A DNA stretch of 64,000 nt. It comes from Enterocloster aldenensis (GTDB taxonomy: Bacteria > Bacillota > Clostridia > Lachnospirales > Lachnospiraceae). A program made the translations under genes and the position numbers. Every line of letters starts with the position of its first letter. Positions within the stretch are counted from its first letter, which is position 1. This document shows positions 25,386 through 33,598 of this stretch, one piece after another. The DNA lies in assembly GCF_003434055.1 (NCBI RefSeq), contig NZ_QVEX01000001.1, forward strand, positions 435,824 through 499,823, read 5' to 3'. A model generated the notes under the pieces. The model made no database searches. It worked only from the letters and a program-made list of their open reading frames with translations, and had not been told where the DNA came from.

Positions 25386-26729
25386 TTATCTGAGTCTTCC
25401 TATATTTTTTGAATCTTTTACATACATAAGTAAACAGATGATAGTTAATACTGTTTCTACTATGGGCTGTGCTGCAATAACACCATTTAATTCCCAAAAA
25501 TAATTCAAAATGATTACTCCTGGAATAAAAAGGATTGCATTTCTTAAAAGGGTAATAATCAGCGATTTTACCGCTTTGCCTAATGCCTGAAAATAACTGG
25601 ACATCATATTGATTACACCAAGCATAGGTGCTGATAAACAAAGAATTCTCAAAAAACGGGCAGTCTGCTTAATCAGCATATCATCCTGAAGGAATATGGA
25701 AGCAAGTGGTTTCCCACCGAATATAAAAACAGCAGCAGAAATCAAGCCTACCAGCATTCCGTATAATGTTGTAACTTTCACAATATCAGCCATTCGCTTT
25801 GTCTGAATTGCTCCATAGCAGTAACCGACTAAAGGCGTTACTCCCTGAGCCAATCCCACTGATAGCATAATAGGAATCATATCTAGCTTATATGCAATTC
25901 CATACGAAGCAACCGCATCAGATCCGTAAATGCCGATATAATTATTCAGTACGATATTGGATACACTCATTAATACTGTTATGAGTGCTCCCGGAATACC
26001 AATACTTACAACCTTCTGAACCATATATGTATCCGGCGGAAAACACTTTGGTGTCAGTTTTACCAGAGGATTACCTTTACGTTCTTCGCGAATCATACAG
26101 CCAATGTAATAAACCGCTGCACACATAAATCCTAAAGAGGTCGCAAGCGCTGCGCCTGCAGTCCCCCATCCAAGCACTACAATAAAAATGCAATCCAATA
26201 CAATGTTAATCACATTCCCCAGCACCAATCCAATGGTACTTTGCTTAATGAGTCCGGCAGAACGAAATAAATGCACAAAACCATTTGCAAGCATAATAAA
26301 AGGGGCGCCCATAAAAATATATTTCAGATAATCGAAGGTATAAGCGGTATTATCCGCGTCTGCGCCCGCCATGTTGACCAGCAGCTTTAAAAAGACCAGT
26401 CCAAGAATAAGTGTGATGATACCTGCTATTGCTATTGCATATACGCAAAAATTCAAAGTTGAACAGACTTCCTTTTTCTTTTCTTCCCCCAATAATCTGG
26501 CAATGACGCTACTGCCGCCCATACCAAAAACACATGCAGCTGACATGATAATAAGCAGGATTGGTGCACACAATGTGACTGCGGCAATCATTGCCGGTTC
26601 TCTGGTCAGAGAAACAAAAAAAGTGTCTGCAATATTATAAATGAGGGTGGTAAGCTGCCCCAGCATAGCTGGTAATCCAACCCTCATAATTGCCTTGGTT
26701 ATATTCTTTTCTTCAAAAACTGACGTCAT
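25386..26729 (-). CDS. MATE-family multidrug efflux pump
   Basis: Twelve-helix Na+- or H+-coupled MATE exporter, 447 residues from the ATG at 26729 (AAGGAGG upstream). The open frame extends to 26870 but the extra N-terminus reads into the divergent promoter. Family features: RVGLPAMLGQLTTLIYNIADTFFV at the start of helix 1-2 and the internal repeat near residue 240. Divergently arranged with a Crp/Fnr regulator 81 bp away, which probably controls it. Confidence 0.9.
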   Translation of the reverse strand: MTSVFEEKNITKAIMRVGLPAMLGQLTTLIYNIADTFFVSLTREPAMIAAVTLCAPILLIIMSAACVFGMGGSSVIARLLGEEKKKEVCSTLNFCVYAIAIAGIITLILGLVFLKLLVNMAGADADNTAYTFDYLKYIFMGAPFIMLANGFVHLFRSAGLIKQSTIGLVLGNVINIVLDCIFIVVLGWGTAGAALATSLGFMCAAVYYIGCMIREERKGNPLVKLTPKCFPPDTYMVQKVVSIGIPGALITVLMSVSNIVLNNYIGIYGSDAVASYGIAYKLDMIPIMLSVGLAQGVTPLVGYCYGAIQTKRMADIVKVTTLYGMLVGLISAAVFIFGGKPLASIFLQDDMLIKQTARFLRILCLSAPMLGVINMMSSYFQALGKAVKSLIITLLRNAILFIPGVIILNYFWELNGVIAAQPIVETVLTIICLLMYVKDSKNIGRLR

Positions 26730-26781
26730 TTTCTTTTCCTCCTTGTAATCCTTGTAATTATAATGTAAAATCAATTTAAAA

Positions 26782-26801
26782 AACAGGACATATGTCCTGT
26801 T
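26782..26801. promoter_or_regulatory. 20-bp perfect palindrome, probable Crp/Fnr-type operator
   Basis: AACAGGACATATGTCCTGTT lies directly before the ribosome site of the regulator gene and within the shared MATE/regulator intergenic region. The symmetry and position suggest binding by the regulator itself. Confidence 0.72.
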
Positions 26802-26810
26802 GGAGGTTTT

Positions 26811-27461
26811 ATGAGAAAAATATATGATAAAAATGAAATAGCCACATATATCGCACAAAGCAAATATCAAGCAGTTCTGGATACATTAAATGTAAATTTC
26901 TATCTGATAAAATATAAGAAAGGCGAATTGTTATCCTCGCCTTTTCAGAAAGATTTTCTTTTTCAAATTGTAGAAGGCGGTTCCGTAAATATCTACTTTA
27001 TCCGCGAAGATGGAACTCGTTATTCCCTTTCAGCCGGCCACACAGACTTGTTTTTAGGTGATATGGAAATTTTTTATCCAAAAAATAATAACGTCTATGC
27101 CGAAGCCACTGAAAATCTAACCAGCCTTTCTTTTTCTATTGATAAAAGCAGAGAAATACTGCTTTCAAATAATACATTTCTTCAGCTCATCTGCAGCAGT
27201 CTTTCCACCAAGATTGCTGCAATAACAACGATTGATGCTGCTCCTGCATCTTTAGCAGAAAAAGTCTTGTCTTTTATGAAATATAAATGCGATGACGGAA
27301 TAATGAAAGGTGTGGAGCAGACTGCTTTTCATCTTCATTGCAGCACAAGACAACTTCAAAGAATTTTAAACCAATACGAATCAGCAGGATTAATTAGTAA
27401 AATAGGGAAGGGAACCTACCGTTTAAACAGCAGTAAAAAGGAAGAATGGGAAACAGCGTAA
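26811..27461 (+). CDS. Crp/Fnr-family transcriptional regulator
   Basis: 216 residues: N-terminal cyclic-nucleotide-binding-like jelly roll (~25-125, GDMEIF) and C-terminal winged helix (HLHCSTRQLQRILNQYESAGLI). There is no Fnr-type cysteine cluster. GGAGG lies 6 nt upstream of the ATG. Divergent to a MATE pump with a 20-bp palindrome in between; likely a local regulator of that pump. Confidence 0.88.
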   Translation: MRKIYDKNEIATYIAQSKYQAVLDTLNVNFYLIKYKKGELLSSPFQKDFLFQIVEGGSVNIYFIREDGTRYSLSAGHTDLFLGDMEIFYPKNNNVYAEATENLTSLSFSIDKSREILLSNNTFLQLICSSLSTKIAAITTIDAAPASLAEKVLSFMKYKCDDGIMKGVEQTAFHLHCSTRQLQRILNQYESAGLISKIGKGTYRLNSSKKEEWETA

Positions 27462-27479
27462 CGCGCCGCCTTAAGCATC

Positions 27480-28439
27480 TTATCTCCCGCCATGCTCCGC
27501 CAGAAACCGTGCCGACGCATCCTGTATGGTCTTAATCAGCTCCCGCAGGATTGGGTACTGGCTGTATGCCTGTTTTTCATAAAACAGGCATATGTTTACC
27601 TTTGCCTCATGGCCTTTTAAGGGGATATAGACCAGTTCCCCGCTGGCAACGCCTGCATACCGGTTACAGGCCGGATAACATGCAATTACATATCCTTCCG
27701 GATATTTCTGAAGCAATTCAATCACATTGGCTACTGTTTCCACCTGGACCATCTTGTGGGAAGATACCGTGTTGACCGTATCCTGCAGGACCGATGCCAT
27801 GAATCCCGGCTTTTCCACCATTTCCTGAAGATTGGGGGCAATGAAGAAGTAATGGCTTTTTAAATCCTCCAGTGCAATGGACCGCTGCTTGGCCAGCGGC
27901 CCGTTTTTATTCACAAGGCAGCCATATTCGCCCTGCAGCAGCAGGACCTGCACATAGCCATTTACCCTCTGGTTCCGGTCTGTGTCACACCGCCCTCCTT
28001 CTTCACAGATGGCCAGGGCAATGACCGGCCTTCGGATATCATGGGACAGAAATGTTTCCGGGCACGGGACCGTGGAGTAATTAATGTTCAGGTCTGAATA
28101 CTTTTCTTTAAAATACAGAATGATGTCCGGAAAAAGGAAGCCGGAAAGAGATGTATGGGCGTACACATCGATTGTTGTTAAAAAATTCTGTTTAGACAGC
28201 CCCAGCCAGCCATTATAATATTCCACAATCTGTTTTGCCTCGGGAAGGATCTTTTTGCCTGCTTCCGTCAGGACAATACCGGCATGGGTGCGACAGAAAA
28301 GGGAGACGCCGATTTCCTTTTCAAACAGCTGCAGGGCCTTTGTGAGGCTGGGCTGGGTGATATACAGTTTCTGTGCAGCCTCATTAATGGATTTCGCTTC
28401 TGCCAGGGTAATGAAATACTCCAGCATTTTCATTTTCAT
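27480..28439 (-). CDS. LysR-family transcriptional regulator
   Basis: N-terminal LysR winged helix (YFITLAEAKSINEAAQKLYI, then TQPSLTKALQLFEKEIG) and C-terminal effector-binding domain; 319 residues. GGGAGGGG precedes the ATG. Divergent from the URO-D-like/permease pair, with a tandem-repeat array in the gap, so it probably regulates them. Effector not predictable. Confidence 0.88.
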   Translation of the reverse strand: MKMKMLEYFITLAEAKSINEAAQKLYITQPSLTKALQLFEKEIGVSLFCRTHAGIVLTEAGKKILPEAKQIVEYYNGWLGLSKQNFLTTIDVYAHTSLSGFLFPDIILYFKEKYSDLNINYSTVPCPETFLSHDIRRPVIALAICEEGGRCDTDRNQRVNGYVQVLLLQGEYGCLVNKNGPLAKQRSIALEDLKSHYFFIAPNLQEMVEKPGFMASVLQDTVNTVSSHKMVQVETVANVIELLQKYPEGYVIACYPACNRYAGVASGELVYIPLKGHEAKVNICLFYEKQAYSQYPILRELIKTIQDASARFLAEHGGR

Positions 28440-28492
28440 AAACTCCCCTCCCTTGTTCCTCCATCCAAATTTTTTTATATGGGCAATATCCA

Positions 28493-28604
28493 GGCTCTTA
28501 TGATTATAGGTTCTTATGATTATAGGTTCTTACCATTATAGGTTCTTACCATTATAGGTTCTTACCATTATAGGTTCTTATCACCATAATTCCTTATCAT
28601 TATA
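28493..28604. repeat. Seven tandem copies of a 16-bp repeat
   Basis: Unit GGTTCTTACCATTATA with small variants, exactly 7 x 16 = 112 bp, between the lysR-type gene and the URO-D-like gene. Read on the minus strand every full unit contains TATAAT or a close variant. Could be a regulator-binding iteron or a variable-number promoter array. Confidence 0.85.
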
Positions 28605-28670
28605 GCTTTTTTTCATAATGCCGGATTTTTTATATATTATACAATTTCTTGTCTCTATGATATTATATTT

Positions 28671-28686
28671 TTGACAACTTTGTCAA
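28671..28686. promoter_or_regulatory. Palindromic operator candidate before the URO-D-like gene
   Basis: TTGACAA-CT-TTGTCAA, a 16-bp inverted repeat 27 bp before the ATG. Possible operator for the LysR-type regulator or another factor. Confidence 0.5.
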
Positions 28687-28712
28687 ATAAAATTAAAAAG
28701 AGGAGATAAGTT

Positions 28713-29726
28713 ATGACCAAACGCGAAAGATTCATGAACTTCCTGGAAAACAAACCCGTAGACCGTGTTCCGGTGGCCTTCTTCCACCATTTCTGTCCTC
28801 CCTGTGAGTGGGGCAGGGGGCTTGAAAACCAGGATGCCTTTGAGAGGAACATCATTGGACACAAGCTGGCCAGGGAGAAGTTTGACCCTGATGTGATTAA
28901 AATCATGAACGACACCCTGATGATCATGCCTGTGGATGTCTCCTTTGTAAACACCTCTGATGACTTACGGAAAGTCCAGGCTCCTGCCGTGGATTCCGCC
29001 TTTGCCATGAAGACCCTGGAGCTTACAAGGCGTGTGCGCGCTATCTATGAGGACTCCGACGCCCCGGTATACGCCACCGGTTTCTCTCCCTCCGTGGTGC
29101 TGCGCAACAGCCTGTGCGTGGGCGGCATCCCCGGCGAGGGAGATGAATCCAGAATGCTGCAGTTTATAAAAGAAGACCCAGATGCAGTTGCCGCCGCAAT
29201 GAAAAACCTGTGCAACGGTATCTCAGCCATCAATGAAATGCTAATCAAAGAGGGGGGCGTGGACGGTATCTACATGAGCGTCAACAACCAGTCCAACTTC
29301 TTTACCGATGAGTTTTACCGCACCTATGTGGCGCCTTATGAAAAAGAAGTGATGGAGAACGCCAACAAACTGAGCAGGATTAACCTGCTGCATATCTGCG
29401 GCTACCATGGCCGTGCCAACCATCTTGAACTGTTCACGGATTTTGAGGCAGCCGCTGTGAATATTGCTGTTTTCGTGGAAGGCGTCTCCCTCAGCGAAGG
29501 CAAAAAACTGTTTAGGGGCAAGCCCGTCTTTGGCGGCTTTGCACAGGACACCGTCATCTACAGGGGTACTAAACAGGAAGTAAAGGAAGCCGCGTGGAGC
29601 ATCCTGGATGAATGCGGACAGATTGGCATCATGCTGGGCGCCGACTGCACGGTTCCCAATGATATTGACGATTCCCGCCTGGAATGGGTCCGTCAGGCAG
29701 CCATTGAGTATGCCGCTGGTAAGTGA
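28713..29726 (+). CDS. Uroporphyrinogen-decarboxylase-family protein (MtaA/CmuA-like methyltransferase type)
   Basis: TIM-barrel protein, 337 residues. Rather than haem synthesis, it fits the zinc-dependent corrinoid/cofactor methyltransferase branch: His227-x-Cys229 (LLHICG) and Cys312 (GADC) form the expected H-x-C...C zinc site. AGGAG lies upstream. Followed by a permease gene and divergent from a LysR regulator. It may move a methyl group from a small methylated compound brought in by the permease, but no corrinoid protein gene is nearby and the substrate is unknown. Confidence 0.78.
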   Translation: MTKRERFMNFLENKPVDRVPVAFFHHFCPPCEWGRGLENQDAFERNIIGHKLAREKFDPDVIKIMNDTLMIMPVDVSFVNTSDDLRKVQAPAVDSAFAMKTLELTRRVRAIYEDSDAPVYATGFSPSVVLRNSLCVGGIPGEGDESRMLQFIKEDPDAVAAAMKNLCNGISAINEMLIKEGGVDGIYMSVNNQSNFFTDEFYRTYVAPYEKEVMENANKLSRINLLHICGYHGRANHLELFTDFEAAAVNIAVFVEGVSLSEGKKLFRGKPVFGGFAQDTVIYRGTKQEVKEAAWSILDECGQIGIMLGADCTVPNDIDDSRLEWVRQAAIEYAAGK

Positions 29727-29761
29727 AATCCGGCAGCCATTATTTTGTAAGGAGGTTTATC

Positions 29762-30946
29762 ATGCAACAGAAAGAAAAAACCGGTTTTGCAAAAACATTC
29801 TCCATATGGTTTGGCCTTGGCGCCCTTATGTTCGGCACCTTCTGCGGGGCCAACATGGCTTCCGGTGTCTATGCCTCCACCTACATTGTTACCTTAGGCG
29901 GCGGATGGGCCCTGGTATGGCTGATCATGTTTTTTACAGCCATGTCCTTTTTCTGCAGCGTTGGCCTGAACTTTGTCCGGTCCTATAAAATCACCAACTA
30001 CAATGCCTACTATCTGGCGCTTTACGGCCTGCAAAAGCCTGGGGCCAACCCGGTTTTAAAAGGCATTGTCACCGTGTTCTTTGACATTTACACCATGATG
30101 ATGGGCCTGGTAACCGTTGCTGCTACCGTTGCCCTTTTCTCCGAGCTGATGAATGTCCTGTTGGGCATCCCCACCGTGATTGCCAGTATCTTCGGCGTTC
30201 TGCTGTTTGCCGTACTGAGCATATACGGCGCCGCCTTCCTGCGCAGATTCAACACGCTGATGACCATATCCCTGATTGTGTCCCTGGTCACCATCCTGAT
30301 TGCCGTAATCAGTATCCGCGGTCCTGTCCTGATGGAGCGCATTGGAAATTTTGACATTGGGACGGATTGGACCACCACAACCGCGGCCGCCCATTTCTCC
30401 ATGTTTTTCTCCTACTGCATGACCTGCTCATCCTGGGGTTCCACCCTGAGCAATTACTCCGACCAGATCCGCAGCCAGAAGGATGCCATTGGTTCCGGTA
30501 TCACCATCGGTCTGCTGGTCACGCTCCTGTTTGCCATGACCGGCGCCATCGTGCTTCCCTTCATGCCTGAAATCATGTCGGGAACGCCCATCCTGCTAAT
30601 CTGCCAGCAGTATCTGCCCACTGTCCTTACCGCCATCTACTGGGTGGTCGTGGTACTGGCCGTGGTTTCCACTGCCCCCAGCTTCACGTTCAACTTCTCC
30701 AACCGCTGGGCCACGGTATGGAAAACTGAAAAACTCAGCCACAAAGCCAAATTCTTCATTCTCTCCATGGGCTTTTTGCTGACCTGCTGGCTGATTTCCA
30801 GCGTGGGCCTGGTGGCCATTGTCCAGAAGGGGTATGTCATGCTGGGCAACGTGGCACTGTTCGCCGTTGTAATCCCGCTTCTTATCTCCATTTACCGGGT
30901 GTGGAAAAAGGAACATTGCTGTGAGGAAAATGGTCCTGAAGCTTAA
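29762..30946 (+). CDS. Multi-helix permease, APC-superfamily/YkvI-like
   Basis: 394 residues from the ATG at 29762, which has AAGGAGG upstream; the longer frame from 29723 overlaps the previous gene. Ten or more helices; N-terminal FGLGALMFGTFCGANMASG resembles the unwound first helix of APC-fold transporters. The start is 36 bp after the URO-D-like gene, followed by a strong terminator. Substrate unknown, presumably the compound processed by that protein. Confidence 0.75.
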   Translation: MQQKEKTGFAKTFSIWFGLGALMFGTFCGANMASGVYASTYIVTLGGGWALVWLIMFFTAMSFFCSVGLNFVRSYKITNYNAYYLALYGLQKPGANPVLKGIVTVFFDIYTMMMGLVTVAATVALFSELMNVLLGIPTVIASIFGVLLFAVLSIYGAAFLRRFNTLMTISLIVSLVTILIAVISIRGPVLMERIGNFDIGTDWTTTTAAAHFSMFFSYCMTCSSWGSTLSNYSDQIRSQKDAIGSGITIGLLVTLLFAMTGAIVLPFMPEIMSGTPILLICQQYLPTVLTAIYWVVVVLAVVSTAPSFTFNFSNRWATVWKTEKLSHKAKFFILSMGFLLTCWLISSVGLVAIVQKGYVMLGNVALFAVVIPLLISIYRVWKKEHCCEENGPEA

Positions 30947-30993
30947 CTATTTGCTTGCTGATGTCTTAGGGTATGTAAAAAACTCACCTAAAG

Positions 30994-31031
30994 AAAAATC
31001 GCTGAATTTGTGAGACTTCAGCGATTTTTTG
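30994..31031 (+). terminator. Rho-independent terminator
   Basis: AAATCGCTGAA pairs with TTCAGCGATTT, followed by a T-run. Ends the URO-D-like/permease transcript. The stretch 31032-31233 holds only a 50-codon open frame without ribosome site. Confidence 0.88.
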
Positions 31032-31233
31032 TTATAATTAATTATGCGGCTAACTAATAAGCCATGAATCAGGAAGTCCTTCTGTCCCAAGGCATCTGGC
31101 AGCAGAACAATCCGTATGAACCAAGAATTGACTGCTATCCATCAAAATATAATTTCAACCCTCGAGTCAGTTCGCATTTTGCCGGAACTGACGATTCCTA
31201 TTTGGGACTTATTTTACAGCCTCGATGGTGACA

Positions 31234-31587
31234 TTATTTAGTTGCTATTTTCAGGATTTTCTCAATATCCGCTTTCCCTGTTTCTGCATCTACCTCAACC
31301 TCCATAGATACAGGGAGTGATGCGTTTAGACGCTTCACAAATGCTTCCCCTAACTTTTTTCTTCCAGATAACTCCAATACCTGTTCTTTGACATCCAGTT
31401 GGAATGACCTTCCATCCTCATTCTCTCCAGCCAGAAGCAGTTCTGACCCTCCATACTCATGGCAACCACCATAACCGTTGAAGCTCTTCTTTCCATATCG
31501 ATGGTCATAGTTGTCTTTCCCCTTAATCTGCTGGTGATACATATACGTTCCAGGTGTGTACAAAAAGCAAAGATTTAATAATTTCAT
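31234..31587 (-). CDS. Small hypothetical protein
   Basis: 117 residues from the ATG at 31587 (AAGGAGG 6 nt upstream; a second ATG two codons earlier abuts the ribosome site). Not recognised. It has a Gly/His/Tyr-rich middle (YGKKSFNGYGGCHEYGG) and a charged C-terminal half (LDVKEQVLELSGRKKLGEAF). No signal peptide or membrane helix. It lies 86 bp downstream of a large unrecognised gene on the same strand and may be cotranscribed. Confidence 0.6.
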   Translation of the reverse strand: MKLLNLCFLYTPGTYMYHQQIKGKDNYDHRYGKKSFNGYGGCHEYGGSELLLAGENEDGRSFQLDVKEQVLELSGRKKLGEAFVKRLNASLPVSMEVEVDAETGKADIEKILKIATK

Positions 31588-31673
31588 AGACATCCTCCTT
31601 GAAAAACAATATTTATGGTTACATTGCTATTATAGGAGCATATCTCCTTTGCCAAAAGGGACGGAATATCTAT

Positions 31674-33209
31674 TTATTTGTCGAAAACAGCCTCCATCGT
31701 TTCATGCAGGTAATCGTTAAATCGATGCAGTTCTGTTATTGCTTTTTGAATGGATGGAATCTGGTATATCTCAAGAATCTTTTTATAATACACTTGTTCC
31801 AGATTACTCTTTGGTATGAACAGCCAGCCAATGTCCCGTTCACGCATAAATCCCCTACTTACCTTAGCAAGTACAAATTCGCTTTCCTCTGTTCTTCCAA
31901 ACGTATAGGTACTCCCCTCCCGCTTTAAATCTTCTCTGGCCACCTGCATGATGGTACGGGCAGTTATGCCGGCATATTTTGTTTTATCCATAAGTATCTC
32001 ACGATATACGTTTTTTATATGCTGCAGATAAAAGGGGGCAATGATTCTACCTGCGTATTTATGTAGGAATACGCAGTTTTCCCAGCTTTCTTCCAATTTT
32101 TCACGAAAACGTTTAGGCGTTAAACAACAATTGCTTTCCAGGATAAGCTCCTGTGTACGTTTCATACCAACTACCGTTTGATATTTTGCGCCTTCGGTTA
32201 CTTCCAATGCCGCCTCCAACCTTCGGTTAACACATTCTGACGTCAGTGCCCCATCCTCTAAGATATCTTTTAGTTTTTCCATGTTCTTGATTTTATTAAA
32301 GAGGTCCAATATATAATTGAAGCCGGTCTCCGGAATCTCAATGAGATACCGCTCGAATGCATATGGCTTATCTATTTCCATTGAAAACCCATCTTCTACC
32401 TGCCTGACCAGGCACTCTAATATCTTACGGGCAGTCTCCAGTTCTTTCCGGCGGTTTAAATATGAAAGCTTAATAGCAAAATCCTTAAATATATCCTTCT
32501 CTTTCTGTTCCAGGCATATATCCACCCGATAGGCATCCAGTTGTTTTTCGATAAACTGCAATTTTTCTATCCGTTCCTCTTTAGCAAAATTCCGGTTATC
32601 TGCAATATGATAGATATAAATCTGCTGAAAAAAATAGGTAATAAGTGCTTCTGCCTTACTCAGACAGAGAATCTGTTCCAGAAATGAATCGTTTGTTTTC
32701 TTAAGATAATTCTCTGGAAACTCTTTACACATCTTCATATAGACATCCTTAGTTCCTCTTTCTGCTATTCTGACAATGCTTTTTATTTTATTGCATCCCT
32801 CCCCCATTTCTATATACATACGATTGATTCTATTTTTGATATATTCCCTGCCTTCTTTACAAACAAAGTCCAAATAATAAGCCAATACCTCATTCATATC
32901 AATGGACCAGTCCATTTTTTTCATATTATCAAAAAGTTTCCGGTTTACACCTTTGATATCCTCATGCAGAAGCCGTATCCAGCTTGCAAAAAATTCAGCC
33001 TTTTCATCAACCTGATAATTCCGTAAATTCAGATATAATACATTCTTATCCGGCTCAGCAATAAGTGCATGGGATAGGCGTTTGACATGTTTTTTTATTT
33101 TTTCTTTTTCTAAATCCCGGTCATACTTAAACGCCCCTGCATCAGGGTACAATATGTCAAACGTCCTAGCAATTGTGCCTGCATAAATAGTCCCTTCATC
33201 CATCCTCAT
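31674..33209 (-). CDS. Large protein of unknown function
   Basis: 511 residues, no family recognised. It is soluble, charged and mostly helical in look, with Lys/Glu-rich stretches, several isolated Cys and no signal peptide. The N-terminus (MRMDEGTIYAGTIARTFDIL) and an Arg-rich C-terminal third (FMRERDIGWLFIPKS) have no motif I can name. The start has AAGG 6 nt upstream. Lower GC and different codon use from the metabolic operons around it, and an orphan position, are compatible with transfer. Followed by a small hypothetical gene. Confidence 0.7.
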   Translation of the reverse strand: MRMDEGTIYAGTIARTFDILYPDAGAFKYDRDLEKEKIKKHVKRLSHALIAEPDKNVLYLNLRNYQVDEKAEFFASWIRLLHEDIKGVNRKLFDNMKKMDWSIDMNEVLAYYLDFVCKEGREYIKNRINRMYIEMGEGCNKIKSIVRIAERGTKDVYMKMCKEFPENYLKKTNDSFLEQILCLSKAEALITYFFQQIYIYHIADNRNFAKEERIEKLQFIEKQLDAYRVDICLEQKEKDIFKDFAIKLSYLNRRKELETARKILECLVRQVEDGFSMEIDKPYAFERYLIEIPETGFNYILDLFNKIKNMEKLKDILEDGALTSECVNRRLEAALEVTEGAKYQTVVGMKRTQELILESNCCLTPKRFREKLEESWENCVFLHKYAGRIIAPFYLQHIKNVYREILMDKTKYAGITARTIMQVAREDLKREGSTYTFGRTEESEFVLAKVSRGFMRERDIGWLFIPKSNLEQVYYKKILEIYQIPSIQKAITELHRFNDYLHETMEAVFDK

Positions 33210-33409
33210 ACCTGCCTTCCGACTTATGATTCCTTATCATTATTATAGCCTAAAAGATGCTAGATACAATCCATATATCAAGATACCCTTCTTTATTACC
33301 CACTATGCCTCCCTGACCCGCTTTTATAAGCTAACACGGCGGCTTACGGTACACTACACTTAATCACCTAATATCTTTCCCTTACATCATTCTCAAGTCC
33401 TACGCACCC

Positions 33410-33441
33410 AAAAAGCCCCAGGAGAGTCATCTCCCAGGGCT
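33410..33441 (-). terminator. Terminator hairpin of element A / opine operon
   Basis: AGCCCTGGGAGA pairs with TCTCCTGGGGCT (two mismatches), followed by TTTTT on the minus strand. Confidence 0.75.
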
Positions 33442-33490
33442 AAGGCCTCTATTTCCCACGCCCTAAAAATACCATTTCCAGACCGCAATT

Positions 33491-33538
33491 TCACTGATTT
33501 TTCTTGCACAGACTACCACATTTTGTAGTTTTCTTCAT
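33491..33538 (-). CDS. 15-residue peptide of repeat element A
   Basis: ATG to TGA gives MKKTTKCGSLCKKNQ. GGAGGG lies 5 nt upstream, a strong ribosome site for so short a frame. Copy B encodes MKKTTKYGTMCKKNQ, 12 of 15 identical. Very basic, with a C-x3-C pair in this copy. Function unknown; could be a leader peptide, a signal, or chance conservation of an RNA element. Confidence 0.5.
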   Translation of the reverse strand: MKKTTKCGSLCKKNQ

Positions 33539-33598
33539 TACTTCCCTCCAATAACATGAACCACATCCAAACTGCCGCCCCCTTAATGAGTAGTTATA

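Larger units (their letters stand above)
33410..33590 (-). repeat. Repeat element copy A (peptide plus terminator)
   Basis: About 180 bp, one of three related copies (also near 42.3 and 44.5 kb). Read on the minus strand: a GC-rich start, a ribosome site and a 15-codon frame, a small hairpin (GTCTGGAAA..), then a strong terminator hairpin with five T (33410-33441). It lies downstream of the OCD-family gene and also serves as that operon's terminator. Confidence 0.72.

Noticed and set aside
28493..28604. CRISPR array
   Set aside because: The 16-bp units are directly abutting with no spacers and no cas genes are nearby, so it is a tandem repeat.
31065..31217. 50-codon plus-strand frame after the permease terminator
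   Set aside because: No ribosome site and no recognisable motif; left as non-coding.
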